A DNA stretch of 39,136 bases from Alphaproteobacteria bacterium (GTDB lineage: Bacteria; Pseudomonadota; Alphaproteobacteria; RUG11792), in contig BNWD01000001.1 in the NCBI GenBank assembly GCA_025998575.1, positions 1 through 39,136 of the forward strand, in the 5' to 3' direction. Made by a program: the position numbers and the translations under genes. The notes under the pieces were generated by a model that did no database searches, was not told where the DNA came from, and saw only the letters and a list, made by a program, of their open reading frames with translations. Every line of letters starts with the position of its first letter. Positions within the stretch are counted from its first letter, which is position 1. This document shows positions 19,281-27,156 of the stretch, piece after piece.

Positions 19281-19541
19281 TTGAACGATTCCAATCAGGA
19301 AGCTGAGGTTATTGATTCTGCTTCCAATTTAACTAAACAGGCTTTTGAATTACGATCTAAAGACATAGCTAGAAAACTGATTTATAAAATTGATGATGCT
19401 CTCTCGCGAATCAAAGAAGACCTTATTGTATTGCGAAGAAGCTGGTATTCCGATCTGATTCGATCGTTTAAATGCAAGACTGGTCGGCTCTCTTTGTATT
19501 GAAGCTCAAAAAAAGCATGAAAAAATGGAAAATGATAATTA
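19281..19541 (+). pseudogene. Broken small gene, unknown product
   Basis: An open piece reads VIDSASNLTKQAFELRSKDI, KLIYKIDDALSRIKEDLI and then shifts frame. The final piece SLCIEAQKKHEKMENDN ends at TAA 19539-19541. It is helical and charged. The stop lies one base before the GTG of the next stub, which looks like an operon junction. I do not recognise the product. Confidence 0.35.
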
Positions 19542-19542
19542 A

Positions 19543-19635
19543 GTGACTAAAAAGTGTTGTTCCGTTGCTATCATTGGACAGCCAAACGCTGTTTTTTTAG
19601 AGCATGGTGAATTTACAAATGGAAGAAACGAGTAG
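19543..19635 (+). pseudogene. Stub resembling the start of GTPase Era
   Basis: Thirty codons from GTG 19543 read MTKKCCSVAIIGQPNA and then lose all resemblance to a GTPase, ending in TAG at 19633. The opening matches the N-terminus and the first half of the P-loop (GxPNAGKS) of alphaproteobacterial Era or a related GTPase. The break falls exactly before the GKS. If this is era, an intact copy must exist elsewhere or the function is lost. The match is only about 14 residues, so the call is tentative. Confidence 0.35.
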
Positions 19636-19959
19636 CTGATAAAATGATTAACGATTATATTACGTAAAATTTTGAAGATTTTGTATGCTTTTAGCGAAGA
19701 ATTTGACACGTGTATGAAATATGTGAATTCGTTAAAATTATATTAAGCAAAAATTCTATACTAGAACATAATGCGATGAGAAAATTGGCTCAATTCTATG
19801 TTGTGATAAATGAAGTCTTGTTTTACAGGCATAGGTTCGAGTAATATTTGAGTTAAGAGCCTCATAATAATAAAGAGTCATTATTTTTATAGTGGTAATG
19901 TTATCACTTATAATTATGACATATTTCAAATAAATTACATGTTAATTAGCAATAATCTT
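19636..19959. other. Gene-free AT-rich stretch
   Basis: I see no gene or repeat here. It separates the Era-like stub from repeat copy H. Confidence 0.5.
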
Positions 19960-20275
19960 TTTTATCAAAGCGAAGCGAAAAATGCTGTCGTTTGCGGCGG
20001 TGATGATGAGCAGTTATAGCTCGAGAACAACGAGATAAATATAGATATCCATAACTTGGAGATTCAAAGAAACACTAATTATGTTGTTAGAATTATGTAG
20101 CTTATAGAACAAGTTGTTCATATAAATATGATAGTAACGAAGCGAGCCGAAAGTATCTACATCTCATATCATGCAGATAGTAAAAAGCATATCAGCAAGA
20201 GAACATTCTTCTTGATTTAAAACTCTGTAGATTGCCCATGAGTAGCTTACCAAAACCATAACTAGTTGATAATCC
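19960..20275 (-). repeat. Type-2 IS1-ended miniature element, copy H
   Basis: On the minus strand it begins with the terminal repeat GGATTATCAACTAGTTATGG (20252-20275), followed by the subterminal block (AAATCAAGAAGAATG). It ends with the block shared with copies F and G (TTATCAAAGCGAAGCGAAAAA on the plus strand near 19963). Confidence 0.6.
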
Positions 20276-20445
20276 AAGCACTTTTTAACCAAATATCACG
20301 ATTCCTCCAAGAAACTTGTTTTTGATTTGAGTTGGGAACTAGCTTGGCAAAATCTGTTTGGTGGTTTTAAGTATGATCAACTCGAACATATTTCCAAGCT
20401 AAGCAGAACATTGCATAGCTGTTACAGAGGCTCTTGTTTCATTGA

Positions 20446-20543
20446 AAATTGGCAAGCCGGCGGCCTTGCTGGCAAAATGCCAGCTGCGGGCTCGCAAAGG
20501 GCCGCGGGCAGCTAAAGCTGCCCAGGCCGCCGCTTGCCAATTT
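20446..20543. repeat. GC-rich nested palindrome that folds as a cloverleaf
   Basis: A GC-rich island in AT-rich DNA that is almost completely self-complementary. Outer arms 20446-20466 and 20524-20543 pair over 20 bp with one extra C. Between them are three hairpins: 20468-20484 (GCTGGCA-AAA-TGCCAGC, perfect), 20486-20505 (imperfect) and 20506-20523 (GGGCAGCT-AA-AGCTGCCC, perfect). Every base between the arms is used but one. No gene product is evident. It lies downstream of the phage connector gene. Confidence 0.75.
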
Positions 20544-20546
20544 GAC

Positions 20547-20570
20547 AAACTCAAGCTACAGCTTGAGTTT
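20547..20570. terminator. Perfect 11-bp hairpin beyond the connector gene
   Basis: AAACTCAAGCT-AC-AGCTTGAGTTT lies between the cloverleaf palindrome and the 3' end of the connector gene. It could end transcription of that gene (minus strand) or belong to the palindromic element. No long T-run follows. Confidence 0.4.
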
Positions 20571-20627
20571 GACTTCATTAGAACTGCGCGAATTCAACAC
20601 TTGCTTGGGGCAATAATGAATAGCGGA

Positions 20628-21059
20628 TTATTCACTTTTTCCTCCAAATAATTTCATGAAATAGATAGTGTTTTGTAAGAATTTATTGCAATAGCCCCTC
20701 ACACCATTTGCCATCTGAAGAAGAGCCAGCTGAATATCTTTCGGCACATTCTCTGGATCATCGCAAACGCCTGCTATGTATTCAATTTCAACAGGAAGCT
20801 CTACTTTTGCATTCTTATCAGAACAAACCTCAACAACTGGTTGCACAGGAAGGCATAGCTTCGAAGAATAATCATCACAAACATATCTATACTTCTTCTT
20901 TAAAATCGATTTACCTGTTTCGTTCTCGAAAGTTTCAGTAGCTATATCGATAATTCTAGACAAATACTCGTCTTCTAAATTCGTCTTTAGTCTCAAATTA
21001 CACTTTAAAACAGCAATATCTAACGCTCTAAATTGCGATTTTTCTATAATTGTATTCAT
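20628..21059 (-). CDS. Phage head-tail connector protein (HK97 gp6-like), orphan
   Basis: Gp6-like connectors form the ring joining capsid portal to tail in tailed phages and gene transfer agents. The 143-residue product matches the family pattern. An N-terminal helical part reads LKCNLRLKTNLEDEYLSRII then DIATETFENETGKSILKKKY. A middle strand region LCLPVQPVVEV follows, then VEIEYIAGVCDDPENVPKDI and a final helix LALLQMANGVRGY. The ATG (21057-21059) has an excellent ribosome site, AAAAGGAGAAAGAAA. No portal, capsid, protease or tail gene is near; it stands alone between miniature elements B and H and the cloverleaf palindrome. An intact reading frame amid wreckage suggests recent arrival or selection. 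Family call by pattern only. Confidence 0.65.
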   Translation of the reverse strand: MNTIIEKSQFRALDIAVLKCNLRLKTNLEDEYLSRIIDIATETFENETGKSILKKKYRYVCDDYSSKLCLPVQPVVEVCSDKNAKVELPVEIEYIAGVCDDPENVPKDIQLALLQMANGVRGYCNKFLQNTIYFMKLFGGKSE

Positions 21060-21096
21060 TTTCTTTCTCCTTTTACTAAAGCGTAGTAAAAATCAA

Positions 21097-21345
21097 CATA
21101 AGCTTATGCTTAAAGCGTAAATGGAAGGAGTTAGGTACTCTCCGAGGAGTGATGGAGTCCTTTACCATAAAAATATTAAGAAAGTGTTAACAGAACTGTG
21201 AATTTCCTGTGAAAAATATGGATTAATAAATATGGGTGGTAATTATAAACAAAATCTATTGCGGAAATATTAGTGATACTATAATAACAAAGTATATGCA
21301 AAATCAAGTTGTTTTAAAAGTCTGTTGCTTACGAATGAGTGGCTT
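21097..21345 (-). repeat. Type-1 miniature element, copy B (truncated)
   Basis: The conserved inner block (21097-21216) carries the palindrome CATAAGCTTATG (21097-21108), the AAGGACTCC motif and GTTAACACTTTCTTAAT, all as in copies A, C, D and E. The subterminal block (to 21345) has an internal deletion. It ends 37 bases before the start codon of the connector gene, so it may supply or disturb that gene's promoter. Confidence 0.65.
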
Positions 21346-21589
21346 ATATTATGAATAATGTTATATTTGAAAAATAAGAAAAATTATAGTTTAAAGATCA
21401 CCGACTAGAGTATATTATAAAATTCATTGTGGAATAGCATCATTATAGCAAAATACTTTGAGCTCATCTTACATTCCTTTCGCGCAGACTTACATTTTGT
21501 CACAATTCTCAAATGCTTTTAGCGCGCAAAACCACTATGCGCTCATTTCACCGTCAGTTCGTTTCACTGCGCATAATAAATGTATGTTC

Positions 21590-22177
21590 TGGTTATGATT
21601 CTGCGTATTCTGTGCAGAGTTTTGAGATCGTCTATGGGCCCACTTTGCCTTTAGACTAGCGAACTTTCGTGGCAATTCTAGGTTTCGTCCCTGAAGTTGG
21701 TAGTGACGACCATACTAATTTCGTGCTGACAATGGTTGAGCAGCTAGAATTTATTTATTGTAATCGGATTGACATATGATGTCGGTTTGGCCAAAAACAA
21801 AGCCTGATGCTTTTAGCATAATCGAGCGGGCAATAGCAAACCATTGCTTGAATCCGCGCTGCAGGAACGCAGTGTTTTCGAAGTGGACATGCGAGAAAAT
21901 CGAAAATATTTTGCACAAACTAATTTTTATATGTAAGAAAGTCAGCAAATCAACACTAATATTGTTATATTTTCTCAACAGCAAAGCTAAAAATACCAGC
22001 AATTTCAGCATGAGCGCTGTTTCCGCCAATAATTTTTTTGCCATCTTCCGCAACTTGAACAATATCTTTTTTTTCGGTAGTGCCAATAGCTTCATTGGAC
22101 TCAGTACGCAGAAAATAAGCACCAGATCAAACATTGGAGTCGCTATAATAAGAGGACCCATAAAAATCTTGTTGTGA
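21590..22177. pseudogene. Less AT-rich remnant with open frames on both strands
   Basis: This block is visibly richer in G and C than its surroundings. On the minus strand a coding-like piece reads TESNEAIGTTEKKDIVQVAE then GKKIIGGNSAHAEIAGIFSF; on the plus strand another reads PDAFSIIERAIANHCLNPRC. Long competing frames (21776-22177 plus and 21751-22161 minus) have no ribosome site and no family pattern. I read it as the remains of one or two genes, product unknown. Confidence 0.35.
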
Positions 22178-22395
22178 GTATAAGATTATATTTGAGCAAA
22201 TTTTTTTGACTTTTCTTAATGCAAGGGTTTTCCTGGATCTCATCGAAATAGTATAATTAATATAAAGGGTTTGTGAGATATTTTTTTTGTTGTAAAATTC
22301 AATTTTTCATTATACAATATTAATAAGGTGGACTGTTTTTATTTGGTGGGAATTGATTGTGGATTTGAAAGTGGTTGGAGTTTAGTGGAGAATTT

Positions 22396-23499
22396 GTGAA
22401 TATTGGGATTGTGAAAGCGCTTGTTGTCAAGGAAGCGAAACAGATAAAGAGGGATATGAGCAGCGTAGTTGTTGCGTTTGTTATGCCTTTGATGTTGCTT
22501 TTTATTTTTGGATATGGCGTTTCTTTTAATATAGAGAATATTCGCGTTGATTTGGTTCGGCAAGATTCAGGGAAAATTGCTCATGATTTGGCCGATTCTT
22601 ATGTTCATTCGAAGTATTTTAATGTCAATGTTGTAACTTCAACTCAAGAGGCGAAAGGAAATATGGAATCTGGAAAAACACAAGGAACTGTCATTATTCC
22701 GGAATGTTTTTCGAAGAATATTCAAAAAGGCCTTAAATCTGAGATACAAATTGTCAGTGATGGAACTGATCCAAATACCGCTTCTTATATAGAGAGCTAT
22801 GCAGCTGGCGTTTTTGCGCACTATCTATCGTCTCTGAAAAAAGCCGTCTCTCCTGTTATCAATGTTATTCAGCGCCTCTGGTTCAATCCGACTACTGAAT
22901 CCATCAATTTCCTGATGTCAGGAACATTAACTATGATCTTGGCTATCGTAGGAACGTTTTTAACCTCTCTTGTCGTCGCAAAGGAATGGGAAAAAGGAAC
23001 GATGGAGGCAATGATTGCGACGCCTATCTCGATTGTAGAAATCATTGTTTCTAAACTAATCCCTTATTTTTTGTTAAGCGTTGTTTCGTTTATAGTCGCA
23101 TTGTCTTACGGAATATTTGTTTTCAAAATGCCTTTCGAAGGCTCGATCTTCGCAGTCAGTTTAGTGACTTCCATTTTTATTACAGTTTCCTTGCTTATTG
23201 GGCTTTTGATTTCAACAAGCGCAAAAAATCAGTTCGTAGCGGCGATGGGAGCCGTTCTTGTTACATTCATGCCAACAAACATGCTCTCAGGATTCATTTT
23301 TGAAATAAAAAGCATGCCAGATTGGCTTCAATGCCTAACATTAATTTTTCCTGCGAGATATTTTGTCTCCAGCATCAGAACGCTATGTCTTGTCGGAGAC
23401 GTTTGGGAGATTATTTTAAAGGATGTAGCCATTTTATTGTCTATGAGCTTGCTTTTATTCATGGCGCTTAAGAAAAAATTGAGAAAACATGTCGAATAA
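22396..23499 (+). CDS. ABC-2 type transporter permease (YhhJ/YbhR-like)
   Basis: This is an inner-membrane permease of the ABC-2 class that would work with a separate ATPase to export drugs, lipids or polysaccharide. The 367-residue product has the family topology: the N-terminal cytoplasmic VKEAKQIKRDMSSVVVAFVM helix entering the first membrane segment (about 20-42), a large external domain (about 45-170), then five membrane segments. The conserved KEWEKGTMEAMIATPISIVE motif lies near residue 205 and MPTNMLSGFIFEIKSMPDWL near 300. I chose GTG 22396 because GGAG lies six bases upstream; the frame is open to a TTG at 22375. No ATPase or membrane-fusion partner is adjacent. It overlaps ruvC by 11 bases. 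Confidence 0.88.
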   Translation: MNIGIVKALVVKEAKQIKRDMSSVVVAFVMPLMLLFIFGYGVSFNIENIRVDLVRQDSGKIAHDLADSYVHSKYFNVNVVTSTQEAKGNMESGKTQGTVIIPECFSKNIQKGLKSEIQIVSDGTDPNTASYIESYAAGVFAHYLSSLKKAVSPVINVIQRLWFNPTTESINFLMSGTLTMILAIVGTFLTSLVVAKEWEKGTMEAMIATPISIVEIIVSKLIPYFLLSVVSFIVALSYGIFVFKMPFEGSIFAVSLVTSIFITVSLLIGLLISTSAKNQFVAAMGAVLVTFMPTNMLSGFIFEIKSMPDWLQCLTLIFPARYFVSSIRTLCLVGDVWEIILKDVAILLSMSLLLFMALKKKLRKHVE

Positions 23500-23980
23500 T
23501 CAAGATATTATTCTTGGTATCGATCCTGGTCTTGTGAAAACCGGATGGGGCATTGTCAGAAAAAGCAAAGATCAGATTGAATATATTTCTTGCGGCGTTG
23601 TAAAAACAAATAGTTCTGACAAAATGGAAAAGCGTTTGGTTGCGATATATGATTTTATCTCGGAATTAATTGCAAATTTTTCGCCAAATTCTGTTGCTAT
23701 GGAACAGGTTTTCGTCAACATGAACCCGAAAAGCACTCAGAAATTGATTATGGCGCGTTCAGTCGCATTTTTGGCTATCGCAAAATCTGGGCACACCGTC
23801 TTCGAATATACTCCAAACGAAATAAAGAAAAACGTAACAGGATCTGGCCACGCCTCAAAACAACAGATCGACACAATGGTTCAAAAAATATTAAAAGTCG
23901 AAATTAAAAAAAACGAAAACTCCATAACTCCAGATTCCATCGACGCTCTCTCCACAGCTATCTGCCACTCGTTTTGTTAG
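23489..23980 (+). CDS. ruvC: Crossover junction endodeoxyribonuclease RuvC
   Basis: RuvC cuts Holliday junctions symmetrically during recombination, normally with the RuvAB branch migration motor (not in this window). The 163-residue product has the expected length and the catalytic acidic residues in context: IILGIDPGLVKTGWGIV (first Asp), SVAMEQVFVNMNPKST (Glu), and the C-terminal TPDSIDALSTAICH (Asp pair and His). The DNA-binding stretch EYTPNEIKKNVTGSGHASKQ is present. Its ATG lies inside the end of the ABC-2 permease gene, so the two are probably translated from one message. It is far from yebC, its frequent neighbour elsewhere. Confidence 0.97.
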   Translation: MSNNQDIILGIDPGLVKTGWGIVRKSKDQIEYISCGVVKTNSSDKMEKRLVAIYDFISELIANFSPNSVAMEQVFVNMNPKSTQKLIMARSVAFLAIAKSGHTVFEYTPNEIKKNVTGSGHASKQQIDTMVQKILKVEIKKNENSITPDSIDALSTAICHSFC

Positions 23981-24560
23981 ATGAAAGCAAAATGAGCTTT
24001 TCGAAACACGCATAAAAGCTGTTAAACTAACCTCACTACAACATAAAAGTTGTTTGTGTTTTTTATAATTTTCTTCGATTATTTTTCCTCTTTCATTCAT
24101 AATAACAGTCTATAATTTGGAATATTTCGTATGGATTTTACAAATACAATAAGTGTCGTTTATGCTTATTATCTTAGTTAATAATATTGTATATTTGACC
24201 ACAATCTGAAAATATATTATGCGACTAAAAAAGCATTTTTTAAGTGCTAAACTCAAATATAGGCATCGCAATTCTTTTTCATTTTTTTTAAAATACGTTT
24301 CTGTCAATATTTATGTTTATTAATGAAAATCTTTTTGGTTCAAGCAAATATTATATATCATCAATATTATTTTTTCGCATATTGCATTTGTATTTTCTGA
24401 CGGCATATTTGCGCAACGTTAAATTTTCTTAGCTCAAAACAAAATTCATTATGCTAAAAAATTATTATGCAAACTGTTAGAAACTGCAAAGTTTTTCATA
24501 CAATAAAATAATATATGCGGAGGCTAATGAGCAACATACAAATCCGACAAAGAGCGCAGA
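23981..24560. other. Gene-free AT-rich stretch
   Basis: No gene found between ruvC and the IS1 remnant. No clear terminator follows ruvC. Confidence 0.5.
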
Positions 24561-24569
24561 AAATTCTTT

Positions 24570-25034
24570 GCAATTTACTTTTCTGTAACAAAAATTGTAG
24601 CTGAAAACCGATTGCGGATAGATACCGAAGACAGAAAGTGGAAGTGCAAGGATTGCAATAGTACGCAAAGCAAGAGAGAAGTATTGCTCTGATACTGCGC
24701 CTGAAAGTCAACGTTTTTTGAAAATAGCAATGTTTTAATGATCTTTATACTTATATTCAAAAAAGAAAACAGGATCAGAATATGGACTGTTGTTGACAGG
24801 AACGTGTACTGTTTTAGGTAAGCTAATATGAATATAAAAACTATATTTATCGATGCAAATTACTAGCCTGGGAAAATAATTCCTAAATTTATAACAATAG
24901 TCGCAAAGTCTGAAACAGGTATAGAAAGAGTCTTGCAAGTCAATACAAGATGTTGCATTGTAAAAGAATGTTGGAGCTTTACGTTGAATTGCTTATTGAT
25001 AAACTTAACTATGGCCGTATATAGTCGACTATGC
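24570..25034 (+). mobile_element. Dead IS1-family element (InsA and InsB remnants, right end)
   Basis: Broken coding DNA of an IS1-family transposase. A zinc-ribbon part of InsA (KWKCKDCNSTQSK near 24640), the InsB core (KKENRIRIWTVVDRNVYCF, 24760-24815) and the InsB C-terminal part (KIIPKFITIVAKSETGIERV, 24870-24930) appear in order with stops and shifts. It ends in the terminal repeat, which on the minus strand reads GCATAGTCGACTATATACGG (25015-25034). The left end is not clear. A segment around ATTGCTCTGATACTGC is nearly identical to the copy at 36725. Confidence 0.6.
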
Positions 25035-25056
25035 TAGATTCAGAATGTATAACATA

Positions 25057-25242
25057 TCATTTGATATCCTGAATTTCCAATCCTTTTTCAGCGCTATTTT
25101 TACGTTCTAATGCCATCTTTTTTATGAACTCAGGAGCAGTATCTATAAATCTTAATAGTAAAAAACAATATCGAAGGCCACGAAGCTCTTTTGTTTTTAA
25201 ACAGTCAAAAAGCTCCAGAAAAGAGCATTCTCGTTCTATTTT
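25057..25242 (-). pseudogene. C-terminal fragment of an unknown protein
   Basis: Sixty-one codons without a start read KIERECSFLELFDCLKTKEL, then RGLRYCFLLLRFIDTAPEFI, ending KGLEIQDIK. The composition is coding-like and stops interrupt the frame upstream. It lies 23 bases from the right end of the IS1 remnant. A related, more decayed piece is at 37408-37570 (shared GCTCTTTTCTGGAG and TTTTTGACTGTTTAA). Product unknown. Confidence 0.4.
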
Positions 25243-25424
25243 TTAATAGCATGTAGCATGGAGCATTTTCAACATAGCGCAAAAACAAATCCTACACATC
25301 GATCACTTCATTATATTGATGCCATTATACAAGAAGATTCATCTGGTCTTTACCAAGTATTATTATTGAATAATATACCTTATTTTTGATACGCTACATC
25401 TAAGAAATTTGCAAAAAATCATTT

Positions 25425-26120
25425 TTATGCAACCCAGCAGCAGTGAAAGAGTTGGTTGCTTTCTAAATGAGGGGCAGTAGTGTCTATACAAAGTTGGTCT
25501 TGGGCCTTTAAATTTTTTCGTGTTGATTCTGCGAACTCTCTCAGAACTTTACTATCTTTCTTTGCTTTTTCAAACTGCTCAGCGAGTTCAAGAGTGTTTG
25601 AAATAAGTAGGTTAAATATGGATTTTTTATAGCTTTCTGCGAATTTAATGCAGGTTTCGAACACATTTATGCATAATATAACATCGAAAAGCCATATTTC
25701 GTCCATGATGAATTTCCTAAGTGATTCAGTCAGGTTTTCTGGATTATATCCATATGTTGTATTTAAACTGCCAAATACAATAAGATCGCTAGCGAAAGAA
25801 AACATGCTGTTAACAACATCACGAACAATTTCAGCTTCTTTCTTGTTGAAAATACTAGTCTCTACGAATGATTTAGGCAATTCCGGAATTGAGTTTTCAG
25901 AACTAAAGGCAAAGTTCACAATCACAATTAGCGTCTTAAGATTTTCTTCTGTGATCTCGAATTTAGGAGTTAGATCTAACTCAGAAACAGAACCATATCT
26001 TTCCAATGCAGAAGCACCACTTTCCGACTCAGACGCACTTGCTAAAGACAGCGCAAATACTACATAGAAAAAATGAATAAAAACTAAACGCGCCACAATA
26101 AACCCAGCATAAATATACAC
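25425..26120 (-). CDS. Secreted protein, unknown function
   Basis: I do not recognise this protein of up to 231 residues. Two GTG starts are possible: 26120 and, eight codons in, 26096. The second gives a cleaner signal peptide (VARLVFIHFFYVVFALSLASA, cleavage before SES). No strong ribosome site supports either. The mature part is helical and acidic, with FIMDEIWLFDVILCINVFET near residue 140 and a long charged helix (TLELAEQFEKAKKDSKVLRE) near 175. The pattern F-I-x2-E-I-W-x-F-x4-C followed by F-E also occurs in the secreted protein at 31032-32015, so the two may be distant relatives. Export suggests a periplasmic or host-directed role, by inference only. Confidence 0.6.
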   Translation of the reverse strand: MYIYAGFIVARLVFIHFFYVVFALSLASASESESGASALERYGSVSELDLTPKFEITEENLKTLIVIVNFAFSSENSIPELPKSFVETSIFNKKEAEIVRDVVNSMFSFASDLIVFGSLNTTYGYNPENLTESLRKFIMDEIWLFDVILCINVFETCIKFAESYKKSIFNLLISNTLELAEQFEKAKKDSKVLREFAESTRKNLKAQDQLCIDTTAPHLESNQLFHCCWVA

Positions 26121-26256
26121 CCTAGTTCAATCTTGACACAATAATGTTAAAAAAAAGTTAATTATGAGTGAACTCTGCGCTATTATTTTCTGTTGACATT
26201 TGTCCAGCAATTTGATAGATATATCCGAATATGTGGCTAATATGAATTTTGAGATA

Positions 26257-26730
26257 ATGGAAAAAATACCGATGACGTTAACTGGTTATAAGAAGTTACA
26301 TGGTGAGTTGAGAGAGCTGAAGGGGACTGAGAGGCCGAGGATAATAGATGCTATTGCTGCTGCGCGTAGCCTTGGTGATTTGTCTGAAAACGCGGAATAT
26401 CATGCGGCAAAGGAAAAACAGCGCATGATTGAGGACAGGATTTTTGAGCTAGAAAAGAAGATTGGCATGGCTGATATCATTGATCAATCGAAGATCCAAA
26501 CTAACAGAATCGCGTTTGGAGCTACCGTTGAACTGTTGGACGAAACAACTATGCATCCGACTACATTTCAGATTGTTGGCAGCGACGAAGCTGACATAAA
26601 AAACGGACTACTTCCTGTTACTTCCCCTCTAGCAAAGGCATTGATTGGTAAGACTTTAGGTGATCCAGTTGAAGTTACAACACCAAACGGAACTAAATAT
26701 TACGAAATAAAAAACGTGAAATATGCTTAA
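26257..26730 (+). CDS. greA: Transcription elongation factor GreA
   Basis: GreA inserts its coiled coil into the secondary channel of RNA polymerase and stimulates cleavage of backtracked RNA. From ATG 26257 the product has 157 residues, the normal family length. It starts MEKIPMTLTGYKKLHGELRE, typical of alphaproteobacteria; the frame is open 19 codons further upstream, but that extension has no counterpart in the family. The N-terminal coiled coil carries the acidic tip (SLGDLSENAEYHAAKEKQ, with the DLSENAEY motif) and the C-terminal FKBP-like domain ends GDPVEVTTPNGTKYYEIKNV. It appears monocistronic. Confidence 0.95.
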   Translation: MEKIPMTLTGYKKLHGELRELKGTERPRIIDAIAAARSLGDLSENAEYHAAKEKQRMIEDRIFELEKKIGMADIIDQSKIQTNRIAFGATVELLDETTMHPTTFQIVGSDEADIKNGLLPVTSPLAKALIGKTLGDPVEVTTPNGTKYYEIKNVKYA

Positions 26731-27156
26731 TTATTACTATGTTTAAACAGAAGAATTGCCGTGCAATAGCATTATTATTAATATAATCATTGAAATTTAG
26801 TTACACGATTTAGTAAAGCGAATTCTTTGTTTATTAGTAATTCACTATTTTTCATATGGAAATCTGATAAAATTTTTTAAATTCGAACGTATATTGAAAT
26901 TATCTTTATTATTGTTAATAAATAAAAATTTTACAAATATACGGCTTAATAGTCTACATTTATAAAATTTTATTAGATTATCATTTTTTAGAAATATCAA
27001 ATTAAACGTATTTACGTTTGTTCAATAGAATCCGTAATTTAAACAGTCACAAAATCAATAAACAAACTCCCTGATTAATGGTAGCTGCATTTTACAACGC
27101 AAAAATAGTTGCAAAATCATCAATTTAATAGAACTAAATTTATTTACTCACTTCTT
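26731..27156. other. Gene-free AT-rich spacer
   Basis: I see no gene or structured element between the converging greA and ftsH genes. Confidence 0.5.

Noticed and set aside
20446..20543. tRNA gene in the cloverleaf
   Set aside because: No tRNA-like D or T loop sequences, wrong arm lengths, outer arm of 20 bp.
20327..20651. Two open frames across the cloverleaf palindrome
   Set aside because: They exist only because the GC-rich palindrome lacks stop codons; no start signal and no family likeness.
24477..24760. Hydrophobic open frames on the minus strand
   Set aside because: They are antisense to the IS1 transposase remnant; the plus-strand reading shows recognisable InsA and InsB pieces.
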